A program made the translations under genes and the position numbers. Below the pieces are notes generated by a model, which did not search any database, was not told where the DNA came from, and saw nothing but the letters and a program-made list of their open reading frames with translations. This document shows, in pieces, positions 7,625-13,385 of a stretch of 21,564 bases of DNA. Every line of letters begins with the position of its first letter. Within the stretch, counting starts at the first letter, position 1. Source of the stretch: an uncultured Rubrivivax sp. (lineage in GTDB: Bacteria; Pseudomonadota; Gammaproteobacteria; Burkholderiales; Burkholderiaceae_C); assembly GCA_937975735.1 (NCBI GenBank), contig CALJUI010000026.1, positions 1 through 21,564 on the forward strand. The letters run 5' to 3'.

Positions 7625-8331
7625 GCGCGAGCCTTCGGCGGCTGCAGTTCGCCGCGCTGCATCAGCTCGAGCACCGCGTCGCGCTTGTGCTCCAGGTGCC
7701 GGACCATCAGCGAGCGCAGGCCCGGGGCGTCGCGCGCGGCGAGCCGCTCGACCATCTGCGCGTGCTCCTCGACCGCGCGCGCCCACTTGCGCTCGTCGAA
7801 GTTCGAGCGGAAGCGCAGCGCCTGCAGCCGCGCGTTGACGGTGCACCAGGTCTTCGTGAGCACCGGGTTGCGTGCGGCGGCGTTGATGCGCTCGTGGATC
7901 TGCGCATTGAGCCCGTAGTAGCTGGACAGGTCGCGCCGCGTGAACGCGGCCATCATCTCGAAGTGCAGGGCGCGGATCTCGTCGAGCTCGGCGTCGGTGA
8001 TGCGCTGCGCGGCGAGCTCGCCGGACTGCCCTTCCAGGCCCGCGATGACCTCGAAGGTGTCGGCCACGTCCTGCGCCGACAGCTGCGCGGCGACCGCGCC
8101 GCGGTTCGGCAGCAGCTCGACCAGGCCTTCGGCGGCGAGCATCTTGATCGCCTCGCGCAGCGGCGTGCGCGAGACCTCCAGTTGCTCGGCCAGCTCGCGC
8201 TCGTTGAGCTTGGTGCCGGGCGCGATGTCGCCCTCGACGATGCGCTGGCGCAGGCGCACCGCCACCTCTTGGTGCAGCACCGGCCGCGCCATCGGGATCA
8301 CGTCGGCGCTCGGGGCGGGGCCGGGGGGCAT
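7621..8331 (-). CDS. GntR-family regulator, FadR/FCD subfamily
   Basis: A 236-residue repressor-type protein. The N-terminal winged helix has LRQRIVEGDIAPGTKLNERE, LAEQLEVSRTPLREAIKML and EGLVELLPNRGAVA. The C-terminal FCD domain is all-helical and keeps the His residues that bind a metal and position a carboxylate effector (AQIHERI, EEHAQMV, MVRHLEHK). Start: the ATG at 8331 is preceded by AAGGA on the coding strand (bases 8341-8345, 9-nt spacing); an internal ATG at 8292 (MARPVLHQEV) is closer to the domain but has no clear ribosome binding site. The gene is first in a minus-strand operon with the dehydrogenase, whose ATG overlaps its TGA stop, and is divergent from the aminotransferase-TRAP operon. 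Two matching near-palindromes in the shared control region are probably its operators. The effector is probably an organic acid of this pathway (inference). Confidence 0.95.
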   Translation of the reverse strand: MPPGPAPSADVIPMARPVLHQEVAVRLRQRIVEGDIAPGTKLNERELAEQLEVSRTPLREAIKMLAAEGLVELLPNRGAVAAQLSAQDVADTFEVIAGLEGQSGELAAQRITDAELDEIRALHFEMMAAFTRRDLSSYYGLNAQIHERINAAARNPVLTKTWCTVNARLQALRFRSNFDERKWARAVEEHAQMVERLAARDAPGLRSLMVRHLEHKRDAVLELMQRGELQPPKARA

Positions 8332-8347
8332 CCGGGTATGTCCTTAG

Positions 8348-8359
8348 TTGTATGCAAAA
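8348..8359. promoter_or_regulatory. Operator copy 1, TTGTATGCAAAA
   Basis: TTGTATGCAA is a near-palindrome (symmetrised TTGYATRCAA), and the 12-bp TTGTATGCAAAA occurs again at 8413-8424. This copy lies between the predicted minus-strand -10 box and the GntR start codon, so a bound repressor would block leader transcription of the gntR-dehydrogenase operon. Short AT-rich palindromes of this kind are typical of FadR-subfamily GntR regulators. Assignment to the GntR protein is by position and inference. Confidence 0.65.
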
Positions 8360-8376
8360 ACACGATGTAGGACCGA

Positions 8377-8405
8377 ACGATATCCTAGGTAGACCATATT
8401 GACAA
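8377..8405 (-). promoter_or_regulatory. Predicted sigma70-like promoter for the gntR-dehydrogenase operon
   Basis: Read on the minus strand: -35 TTGTCA (bases 8405-8400), 17-bp spacer, -10 TATCGT (bases 8382-8377). Transcription would begin near base 8370, about 40 nt before the GntR start. Its -35 box overlaps the plus-strand TTGACA by five bases, so the two promoters are back to back. Confidence 0.5.
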
Positions 8406-8427
8406 ACCAGGTTTGTATGCAAAACTG
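8399..8427 (+). promoter_or_regulatory. Predicted promoter for the aminotransferase-TRAP operon
   Basis: A consensus -35 TTGACA sits at 8399-8404. With 16-17 bp spacing the -10 region falls in AAAACTG (8421-8427), a poor match to TATAAT. The weak -10 coincides with operator copy 2, so repressor binding would directly exclude RNA polymerase. The -35 call is good and the -10 call is uncertain. Confidence 0.45.
8413..8424. promoter_or_regulatory. Operator copy 2, TTGTATGCAAAA
   Basis: This is an exact second copy of the 12-bp motif at 8348-8359, in the same orientation, 65 bp away (about six helical turns). With flanking bases it reads TTTGTATGCAAA, a slightly longer dyad. It overlaps the expected -10 region of the plus-strand promoter and ends 12 nt before the AAGGAG ribosome binding site of the aminotransferase gene. 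Probable GntR operator. Confidence 0.65.
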
Positions 8428-8446
8428 GCCCGCCTAAGGAGTTCGA

Positions 8447-9688
8447 ATGCTGACCCTCGACAGCCATCCCAGCGGACGCCACTTCCTGCAGATCCCGGGC
8501 CCGAGCCCGGTGCCGGACCGCATCCTGCGCGCGATGAGCCTGCCGACGATCGACCACCGCGGGCCGGAGTTCGCGGTGCTCGGCAAGACCGTGCTGGCCG
8601 GGCTGCGCCGGGTCTTCCAGACCGCGCACCCGGTGGCGGTCTACCCGGCCTCCGGCACCGGCGCGTGGGAAGCGGCGCTGGCCAACGTGCTCAGCCCCGG
8701 CGACGCGGTGCTGATGGTCGAGACCGGCCACTTCGCGACGCTGTGGAAGAAGATGGCCGAGCGCCTGGGCCTGGCGCCGGAGTTCCTGACCCGCCCGGGG
8801 CAGTGCCCCGACACCGGACTGCCGCTGGCCTGGCGCCACGGCGTCGATCCGGCGGCGATCGCCGAGCGGCTGCGCGCCGATCGCGAGCACCGGCTGAAGG
8901 CGGTCTGCGTCGTGCACAACGAGACCTCGACCGGCGTCACCAGCGACATCGCCGCGGTGCGCCGCGCGATCGACGACGCGAAGCATCCCGCGCTGCTGAT
9001 GGTCGACACGATCTCCGGCCTGGCCAGCGCCGACTACCGCCACGACGAGTGGGGCGTCGACGTCGCGGTCAGCGGCTCGCAGAAGGGCCTGATGCTGCCG
9101 CCGGGCATCAGCTTCAACGCCCTGTCGCCGAAGGCGCTCGAGGCGAGCAAGACGGCGAAGCTGCCGAAGGCGTTCTGGGCCTGGGACGAGATCGTCGAGA
9201 TGAACCAGGGCGGCTACTGGCCGTACACGCCGAGCACCAACCTGCTGTACGGCCTGCACGAGTCGCTCGAGATGATCCTCGGGCAGGGTCTGCCGGCGAT
9301 CTTCGCGCGCCACCGGCGCTGGGCCGAGGCGGTGCGCGGCGCCGTCGCCGTCTGGGGCCTGCCGATCCAGTGCGCCGACCCGGCGGTCTACTCGCCGGTG
9401 CTCACCGGCGTGGTCACGCCGGCGGGCGTCGACGCCGACGCATTGCGCCGCCTGATCCACGAGCGCTTCGACCTGTCGCTGGGCACCGGCCTGGGCCGGA
9501 TCAAGGGCCGCATGTTCCGCATCGGCCATCTCGGCGACTGCAACGACCTGACCCTGATGGCGACGCTGGCCGGCGTCGAGATGGGTCTGAAGCTCGCGGG
9601 CGTCAAGCTCGGCGGCAGCGGCGTGCAGGCCGCGATGGACCACTTCGCTGCACACCCGGCCCCTTCGATCAACGCCAAGGAGACATGA
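8447..9688 (+). CDS. Class V PLP-dependent aminotransferase (serine/alanine/aspartate-glyoxylate type)
   Basis: A 413-residue fold-type I PLP enzyme. Visible motifs are FLQIPGPSPVPDRILRAM at the start, YPASGTGAWEAALANVL (phosphate-binding loop), CVVHNETSTGVTSDI, MVDTISGLASADYR (the Asp that contacts the PLP ring nitrogen) and SGSQKGLMLPPG, with the Schiff-base lysine at residue 213. This set matches the glyoxylate-using class V group (serine-, alanine- or aspartate-glyoxylate aminotransferases), in which an amino group passes from an amino acid to glyoxylate or another 2-oxoacid. Length is normal. The start at 8447 is firm: AAGGAG at 8436-8441 with 5-nt spacing. It is first in the plus-strand operon, and its TGA stop overlaps an ATG just before dctP. 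With the adjacent 2-hydroxyacid dehydrogenase it would form a hydroxyacid to oxo-acid to amino-acid route. The exact amino donor cannot be read from the sequence. The beta-hydroxyaspartate cycle partners are not in this window. Confidence 0.92.
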   Translation: MLTLDSHPSGRHFLQIPGPSPVPDRILRAMSLPTIDHRGPEFAVLGKTVLAGLRRVFQTAHPVAVYPASGTGAWEAALANVLSPGDAVLMVETGHFATLWKKMAERLGLAPEFLTRPGQCPDTGLPLAWRHGVDPAAIAERLRADREHRLKAVCVVHNETSTGVTSDIAAVRRAIDDAKHPALLMVDTISGLASADYRHDEWGVDVAVSGSQKGLMLPPGISFNALSPKALEASKTAKLPKAFWAWDEIVEMNQGGYWPYTPSTNLLYGLHESLEMILGQGLPAIFARHRRWAEAVRGAVAVWGLPIQCADPAVYSPVLTGVVTPAGVDADALRRLIHERFDLSLGTGLGRIKGRMFRIGHLGDCNDLTLMATLAGVEMGLKLAGVKLGGSGVQAAMDHFAAHPAPSINAKET

Positions 9689-9690
9689 CC

Positions 9691-10674
9691 ATGACCCACC
9701 GCCGCACCCTGCTCGCCGCCGCCCTGGTCGGCGCCTTCGCGCTGCCCGCCGCCGCGCAGATGGAGATCAAGCTCGGCCACGTCGGCGGCCCGGGCTCGCT
9801 GTTCGAGCTGTCGGCCAACGAGTTCGCGCGCCGCGCCAACGAGAAGCTCGGCGCCAAGGCCAAGGTCGTCGTCTTCGGCTCGAGCCAGATCGGCGGCGAC
9901 AGCGAGCTGATGCAGAAGCTGCGCCTGGGCACGGTCGAGCTGGCGATCCCGTCGACGGTGATGTCGTCGGCGGTCGACGCCTTCGGCATGTTCGAGATGC
10001 CCTACCTCGTGAAGAGCCGCGAGCACATGAAGAAGATCGAGGCCGACGTGGTCTGGCCCTCGCTCGCGCCGATGGCCGAGGCCAAGGGCTACAAGATCCT
10101 GGCGGTGTGGGAGAACGGCTTCCGCAACGTCACCACCAACACCAAGCCGATCGTCAAGCCCGAGGACCTGGCCGGCATGAAGCTGCGCGTGCCGCAGGGC
10201 AAGTGGCGCGTGAAGATGTTCCAGGCCTACGGCGCGAACCCGTCGCCGATGGCGCTGTCCGAGGTCTTCGTCGCGCTGCAGACCGGCGTGATGGACGGCC
10301 AGGAGAACCCGCTGACGCAGATCTACTCGAGCAAGTTCCAGGAAGTGCAGAAGTTCCTGTCGATGACCGGCCACGTCTACACGCCGGCCTACCTGACGGC
10401 GGGCAAGGCCAAGTTCGCCTCGCTGCCGGCCGACGTGCAGGCGATCCTGACGCAGGCCGCCAAGGACACGCAGGCCTACGTCTACGAGCAGGCCGCCAAG
10501 CTCGACGACGAGCTGCTCGGCAAGATCAAGGCCGCCGGCGTGAAGGTCAACGAGGCCGACAAGGACGCCTTCATCGCCGCCAGCAAGGGCGTGTACGACG
10601 AGTTCGCCAAGGAAGTGCCGGACGGCGGCAAGCTGGTCGACAAGGCGATCGCGCTCGGCAAGGGCATGAAGTAG
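9691..10674 (+). CDS. dctP: TRAP transporter substrate-binding protein (DctP family)
   Basis: A 327-residue periplasmic solute receptor. The signal peptide MTHRRTLLAAALVGAFALP ends in AAAQ, then MEIKLGHVGGPGS. Family marks include LRLGTVELAIPSTV, LAGMKLRVPQGK (its Arg matches the conserved residue that pairs with a substrate carboxylate in DctP proteins) and ALQTGVMDGQENPLTQIYS. Two ATGs are possible: 9685, overlapping the aminotransferase stop, and 9691. AAGGAG at 9677-9682 lies 8 nt before 9691 and only 2 nt before 9685, so 9691 is preferred. The stop is TAG. It is followed by dctQ and dctM, so the tripartite system is complete; it should import an organic acid using the sodium or proton gradient. 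The symbol denotes the family role, not demonstrated C4-dicarboxylate specificity. Confidence 0.94.
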   Translation: MTHRRTLLAAALVGAFALPAAAQMEIKLGHVGGPGSLFELSANEFARRANEKLGAKAKVVVFGSSQIGGDSELMQKLRLGTVELAIPSTVMSSAVDAFGMFEMPYLVKSREHMKKIEADVVWPSLAPMAEAKGYKILAVWENGFRNVTTNTKPIVKPEDLAGMKLRVPQGKWRVKMFQAYGANPSPMALSEVFVALQTGVMDGQENPLTQIYSSKFQEVQKFLSMTGHVYTPAYLTAGKAKFASLPADVQAILTQAAKDTQAYVYEQAAKLDDELLGKIKAAGVKVNEADKDAFIAASKGVYDEFAKEVPDGGKLVDKAIALGKGMK

Positions 10675-10694
10675 GCGATCCGCCCGCCCGCGCC

Positions 10695-11219
10695 GTGTTC
10701 GCTGCCCTGCGAAGCGCCTTCGAGCGCGCCCTGACCGCCTTCGTCATCTTCCAGCTCGCCGCGCTGGCGGGGGTGGTGCTGCTCGGCGTGGCCTGCCGCA
10801 AGCTCGAGATCCCCCTCGTCTGGTACGACGAAGGGGCCTCGATCATGCTGGCCTGGCTGACCTACTACGGCGCCGCGCTGGCGGCGCTCAAGCGCGCGCA
10901 CATCGGCTTCCCTGGCCTGGTCAACGCGATGCCGCCGGCCTGGCGGGTGCCGGCGGTCTGGTTCGGCGAGGTGGTCGTGGTCGGCTTCTTCGTGCTGCTG
11001 AGCTGGTTCGGCTTCCAGGTGCTGACGATCCTGCAGGGCGACACGATGGTCAGCCTGACCTGGGTGCCGACGAGCTTCACGCAGTCGGTGATCCCGATCG
11101 GCGGGGCGCTGTTCGTGGTCGCGCAGCTGCTCAGCCTGCCCGAGGTGCTGCAACAGGCTCGCGGCGCGGGCATCGTCGACCACGAGCAGGCGCCGGTGGC
11201 GGAGGTGATGAAATCATGA
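10695..11219 (+). CDS. dctQ: TRAP transporter small permease subunit (DctQ family)
   Basis: A 174-residue inner-membrane protein with about four hydrophobic segments: FVIFQLAALAGVVLLGVA, an amphipathic stretch around IMLAWLTYYGAALAALKR, VWFGEVVVVGFFVLLSW and SVIPIGGALFVVAQLL. The YDEGASIMLAWLTYYGAALA segment followed by KRAHIGF is typical of DctQ. I chose a GTG start at 10695, 20 bp after dctP, because no in-frame ATG fits; the ribosome binding site is poor, so coupling to dctP translation is likely. It ends …EVMKS with a TGA that overlaps an ATG (11216). In related operons that ATG would be the start of dctM, but here a 100-bp element intervenes. Confidence 0.88.
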   Translation: MFAALRSAFERALTAFVIFQLAALAGVVLLGVACRKLEIPLVWYDEGASIMLAWLTYYGAALAALKRAHIGFPGLVNAMPPAWRVPAVWFGEVVVVGFFVLLSWFGFQVLTILQGDTMVSLTWVPTSFTQSVIPIGGALFVVAQLLSLPEVLQQARGAGIVDHEQAPVAEVMKS

Positions 11220-11328
11220 CCCCCAAGCTCACTTCGTTCGCGGCCCCCATGGGCCCGCAGGGGCCCCTTCGTGACCCAGGGGGCGCGTCAGTCCCTTGGG
11301 ACGGCCCGGCGGGACTGACGGCATGACC
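11215..11328. repeat. 100-bp hairpin-rich element flanked by CATGACC direct repeats, inserted in the dctQ/dctM junction
   Basis: CATGACC occurs at 11215-11221 and 11322-11328, enclosing 100 bp (11222-11321). Removing the element plus one repeat copy restores a perfect ATGA overlap between dctQ and dctM. Inside are a dyad GGCCCC/GGGGCC (about 11242-11266) and a perfect 10-bp stem CGTCAGTCCC (11286-11295) / GGGACTGACG (11311-11320) around the loop TTGGGACGGCCCGGC. From memory, intergenic hairpins with a CTTGGG-CGGCCCGGCG core recur in Comamonadaceae-like genomes; I cannot check this here. I see no transposase or terminal inverted repeats. Confidence 0.6.
11216..11326 (+). CDS. Possible 36-codon mini-ORF bridging dctQ and dctM
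   Basis: An ORF starts at the ATG that overlaps the dctQ stop (ATGA at 11216-11219) and runs through the inserted hairpin element to a TGA at 11324-11326 that overlaps the dctM ATG (ATGA again). The peptide begins MTPKLTSFAAPMG and is rich in Pro, Gly and Ala; it looks like translated element sequence rather than a selected protein. If translated, its value would be to carry ribosomes to dctM and preserve translational coupling. It has no ribosome binding site of its own apart from the dctQ coding end (GGAGGTG at 11201-11207). Confidence 0.25.
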   Translation: MTPKLTSFAAPMGPQGPLRDPGGASVPWDGPAGLTA

Positions 11329-12606
11329 GTCGCCCTGATGTTCGTCGGCCTCGTCGGCCTGATCCTGCTCAACGTGCCGATCGCGATCTCGCTGGGCGTC
11401 GTCGCGATGGGCGCGATGGTGCATTCGGGCGGCATCGACTCGCTGCTCAACGCGGCGATCGTGATGTTCACCGGCGCGACGAGCTTCCCGCTGCTGGCGA
11501 TCCCGCTGTTCATCCTGGCCGGCGCGATCATGAACTCGAGCAGCCTCTCGAGGCGGCTGATCGCCTTCGCGTCGGCGCTGTTCGGCTTCATCAAGGGCGG
11601 CCTCGCGATGATCAACATCGCGACCTCGATGTTCTTCGCCGAGATCTCCGGCTCGGCGGTCGCCGACGTCGCCGCGATGGGCTCGATCCTGATCCCGGCG
11701 ATGAAGAAGAAGGGCTACCCGAAGGAGTTTGCCGCGGCGATCACCTCGAGCTCGGCGACGCTGGCGGTGATCATCCCGCCGTCGATCCCGATGATCCTGT
11801 ACGCGGTGATGGCCGACGCGTCGGTGGTGCAGCTCTTCGTCGCCGGCATCGTGCCCGGCGTGCTCTGCGGCGGCGCGATGATGGCGCTGTCGTACTGGTT
11901 CGCGAAGAAGCGCAACTACCCGGTCGAAGAGGTCTTCCAGTGGGCCAAGGTCAAGCGCACCTTCAAGGACGCGGCCTGGGCCTTCCTGCTGCCGCTGATC
12001 ATTCTGGGCGGCATCTTCGGCGGCGTCGTCACCGCCACCGAGGGCGCCGCGCTGGCGGTGCTGGCGGCGCTGTTCATCGGCGGCGTGATCTACCGCGAGC
12101 TCGACTGGAAGCACCTCTACCAGTCGATGGTCGACGGCGCGACGCAGACCGCCACCGTGATGCTGCTGGTCGCCGCCTCCGCACTGCTGGGCGTGTACCT
12201 GACCGAGCAGCAGATCCCGCAGCAGCTGGCGACCTGGCTGTCGGGCATCACCAGCGACAAGATCGCGGTGCTGGCGATCCTGAATGTGTTCTTCCTCGTG
12301 ATCGGCCTGTTCCTGCACTCGGCGGCGGCGATCATCCTCGTCGTGCCGATCGTCATGCCGCTGGTCAAGACCGTCGGCATCGACCCGGTGCACTTCGGCC
12401 TGGTCGTCACGCTGAACCTGGGCATCGGCCAGCAGACGCCGCCGGTGGCCAGCGTGCTGATGGCCGCGTGCTCGATCGCCAAGGCCGACATGTGGGCGGT
12501 GACCAAGGTCAACCTGCCCTTCATCGGCGTGCTGCTGGCGACGCTGCTGATGGTCACCTACGTGCCGGCGATTCCGCTGTTCCTGGTGGACCTGTTCTAC
12601 AAGTAG
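11323..12606 (+). CDS. dctM: TRAP transporter large permease subunit (DctM family)
   Basis: A 427-residue polytopic inner-membrane protein with roughly 11-12 hydrophobic segments, beginning MTVALMFVGLVGLILLNVP. Conserved DctM signatures are ISGSAVADVAAMGSILIPAM, KKKGYPKEFAAAITSSSATL and AVIIPPSIPMILYAVMA, and, in the second half, QTPPVASVLMAACSIAK. It is the ion-coupled transport channel of the system formed with dctP and dctQ. The start at 11323 matches the usual N-terminus; the frame is open to a TTG at 11296, but that region belongs to the inserted element. No good ribosome binding site precedes 11323, and the 3' arm of the 10-bp hairpin ends 2 nt before the ATG, so efficient translation may depend on ribosomes arriving from upstream. 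The stop is TAG; the next gene starts 2 bp later. Confidence 0.95.
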   Translation: MTVALMFVGLVGLILLNVPIAISLGVVAMGAMVHSGGIDSLLNAAIVMFTGATSFPLLAIPLFILAGAIMNSSSLSRRLIAFASALFGFIKGGLAMINIATSMFFAEISGSAVADVAAMGSILIPAMKKKGYPKEFAAAITSSSATLAVIIPPSIPMILYAVMADASVVQLFVAGIVPGVLCGGAMMALSYWFAKKRNYPVEEVFQWAKVKRTFKDAAWAFLLPLIILGGIFGGVVTATEGAALAVLAALFIGGVIYRELDWKHLYQSMVDGATQTATVMLLVAASALLGVYLTEQQIPQQLATWLSGITSDKIAVLAILNVFFLVIGLFLHSAAAIILVVPIVMPLVKTVGIDPVHFGLVVTLNLGIGQQTPPVASVLMAACSIAKADMWAVTKVNLPFIGVLLATLLMVTYVPAIPLFLVDLFYK

Positions 12607-12608
12607 CG

Positions 12609-13385
12609 ATGGACCAGATCCTCGTCGAGCGAGATGGCACGCTGGCCACGGTCACGCTGAACCGTCCCGACAAGCTCAACGCGCTGACCAAGCCGATGTG
12701 GCGGCGTCTGGGCGAGGCAATGCGCGAGCTGTCGGCCGACGATGCGCTGCGCTGCGTCGTGATCCGCGGTGCCGGCGGCAAGGCCTTCGCCCCCGGCAAC
12801 GACATCGCCGAGTTCGAGACCGAGCGCAGCGACTTCGACCAGGGCAAGGCCTACGGCGCGATCCTGCACGACGCGCTCGGCGCGATCGCCGATTGCCGGC
12901 ACCCGGTGGTCGCGCTGATCGAGGGCATCTGCGTCGGCGGCGGGCTGGAGATCGCGGCGCTCGCCGACATCCGCATCTGCGGCGAGGGCAGCCGCTTCGG
13001 CGTGCCGATCAACAAGCTCGGCCTCGTGATGGCGCACGCCGAGCTGGCGGCGCTGGTCCAGCTGGCCGGTCGCGCGACGGCGCTCGAGATGCTGCTCGAA
13101 GGGCGGGTCTTCGGCGCGCGCGAGGCGCTCGACAAGCGGCTCGTGCACCGCGTGATGCCCGACGCCGAGGTCGAGGCCGAGGCCTACGCGACGGCGCGTC
13201 GCATCGCCGCCGGCGCGCCGCTGGTCGCGCGCTGGCACAAGCAGTTCCTGCGCGAACTCGAGGCCGGCGCGCCGTTGACCGACGCCCAGCGCGACGAGGG
13301 CTTCCGCTGCTACGACACGGAGGACTTCCGGATCGGCTATCGGGCCTTCCTCGCCAAGACCGCGCCGGCGTTCGTGGGTCGATGA
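12609..13385 (+). CDS. Crotonase-superfamily (enoyl-CoA hydratase/isomerase) protein lacking one catalytic Glu
   Basis: A 258-residue crotonase-fold protein: TVTLNRPDKLNALTKPMW at the start, the oxyanion-hole segments GGKAFAPGNDIAEF and EGICVGGGLEIAALADI, then FGVPINKLGLVMAHAELAAL and the C-terminal helices. Compared with classical enoyl-CoA hydratase, the first catalytic Glu is kept (E114 in GGGLEIA), but the position of the second (rat Glu164, in FGQPE) is Ile134 in FGVPI, and the GAGGT loop is replaced. Simple hydration is therefore doubtful; other crotonase activities such as isomerisation, decarboxylation, hydrolysis or racemisation are possible. It is translated directly after dctM (2-bp gap), and its TGA overlaps the ATG of the CoA-transferase gene. 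Pairing with a CoA-transferase suggests it acts on the thioester that enzyme makes. Confidence 0.9.
   Translation: MDQILVERDGTLATVTLNRPDKLNALTKPMWRRLGEAMRELSADDALRCVVIRGAGGKAFAPGNDIAEFETERSDFDQGKAYGAILHDALGAIADCRHPVVALIEGICVGGGLEIAALADIRICGEGSRFGVPINKLGLVMAHAELAALVQLAGRATALEMLLEGRVFGAREALDKRLVHRVMPDAEVEAEAYATARRIAAGAPLVARWHKQFLRELEAGAPLTDAQRDEGFRCYDTEDFRIGYRAFLAKTAPAFVGR

Noticed and set aside
4538..7918. Very long plus-strand open frame antisense to the FAD/Fe-S dehydrogenase gene
   Set aside because: Its translation is low-complexity Arg/Ala/Gly/His/Gln sequence typical of antisense frames in GC-rich DNA; the minus-strand frame carries all recognisable motifs.
8332..9655. Upstream extension of the minus-strand dehydrogenase frame into the control region and aminotransferase gene
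   Set aside because: The region encodes GntR and the aminotransferase in other frames with clear motifs and ribosome binding sites; the dehydrogenase begins at 7624.
8447..9688. Calling the aminotransferase BhcA of the beta-hydroxyaspartate cycle
   Set aside because: The motifs fit the wider glyoxylate aminotransferase group, and the dehydratase, aldolase and iminosuccinate reductase genes that accompany BhcA are not in this window.
9685..9690. dctP start at the ATG overlapping the aminotransferase stop
   Set aside because: The AAGGAG site is only 2 nt away from it but 8 nt from the next in-frame ATG at 9691, which also begins a normal signal peptide; not fully excluded.
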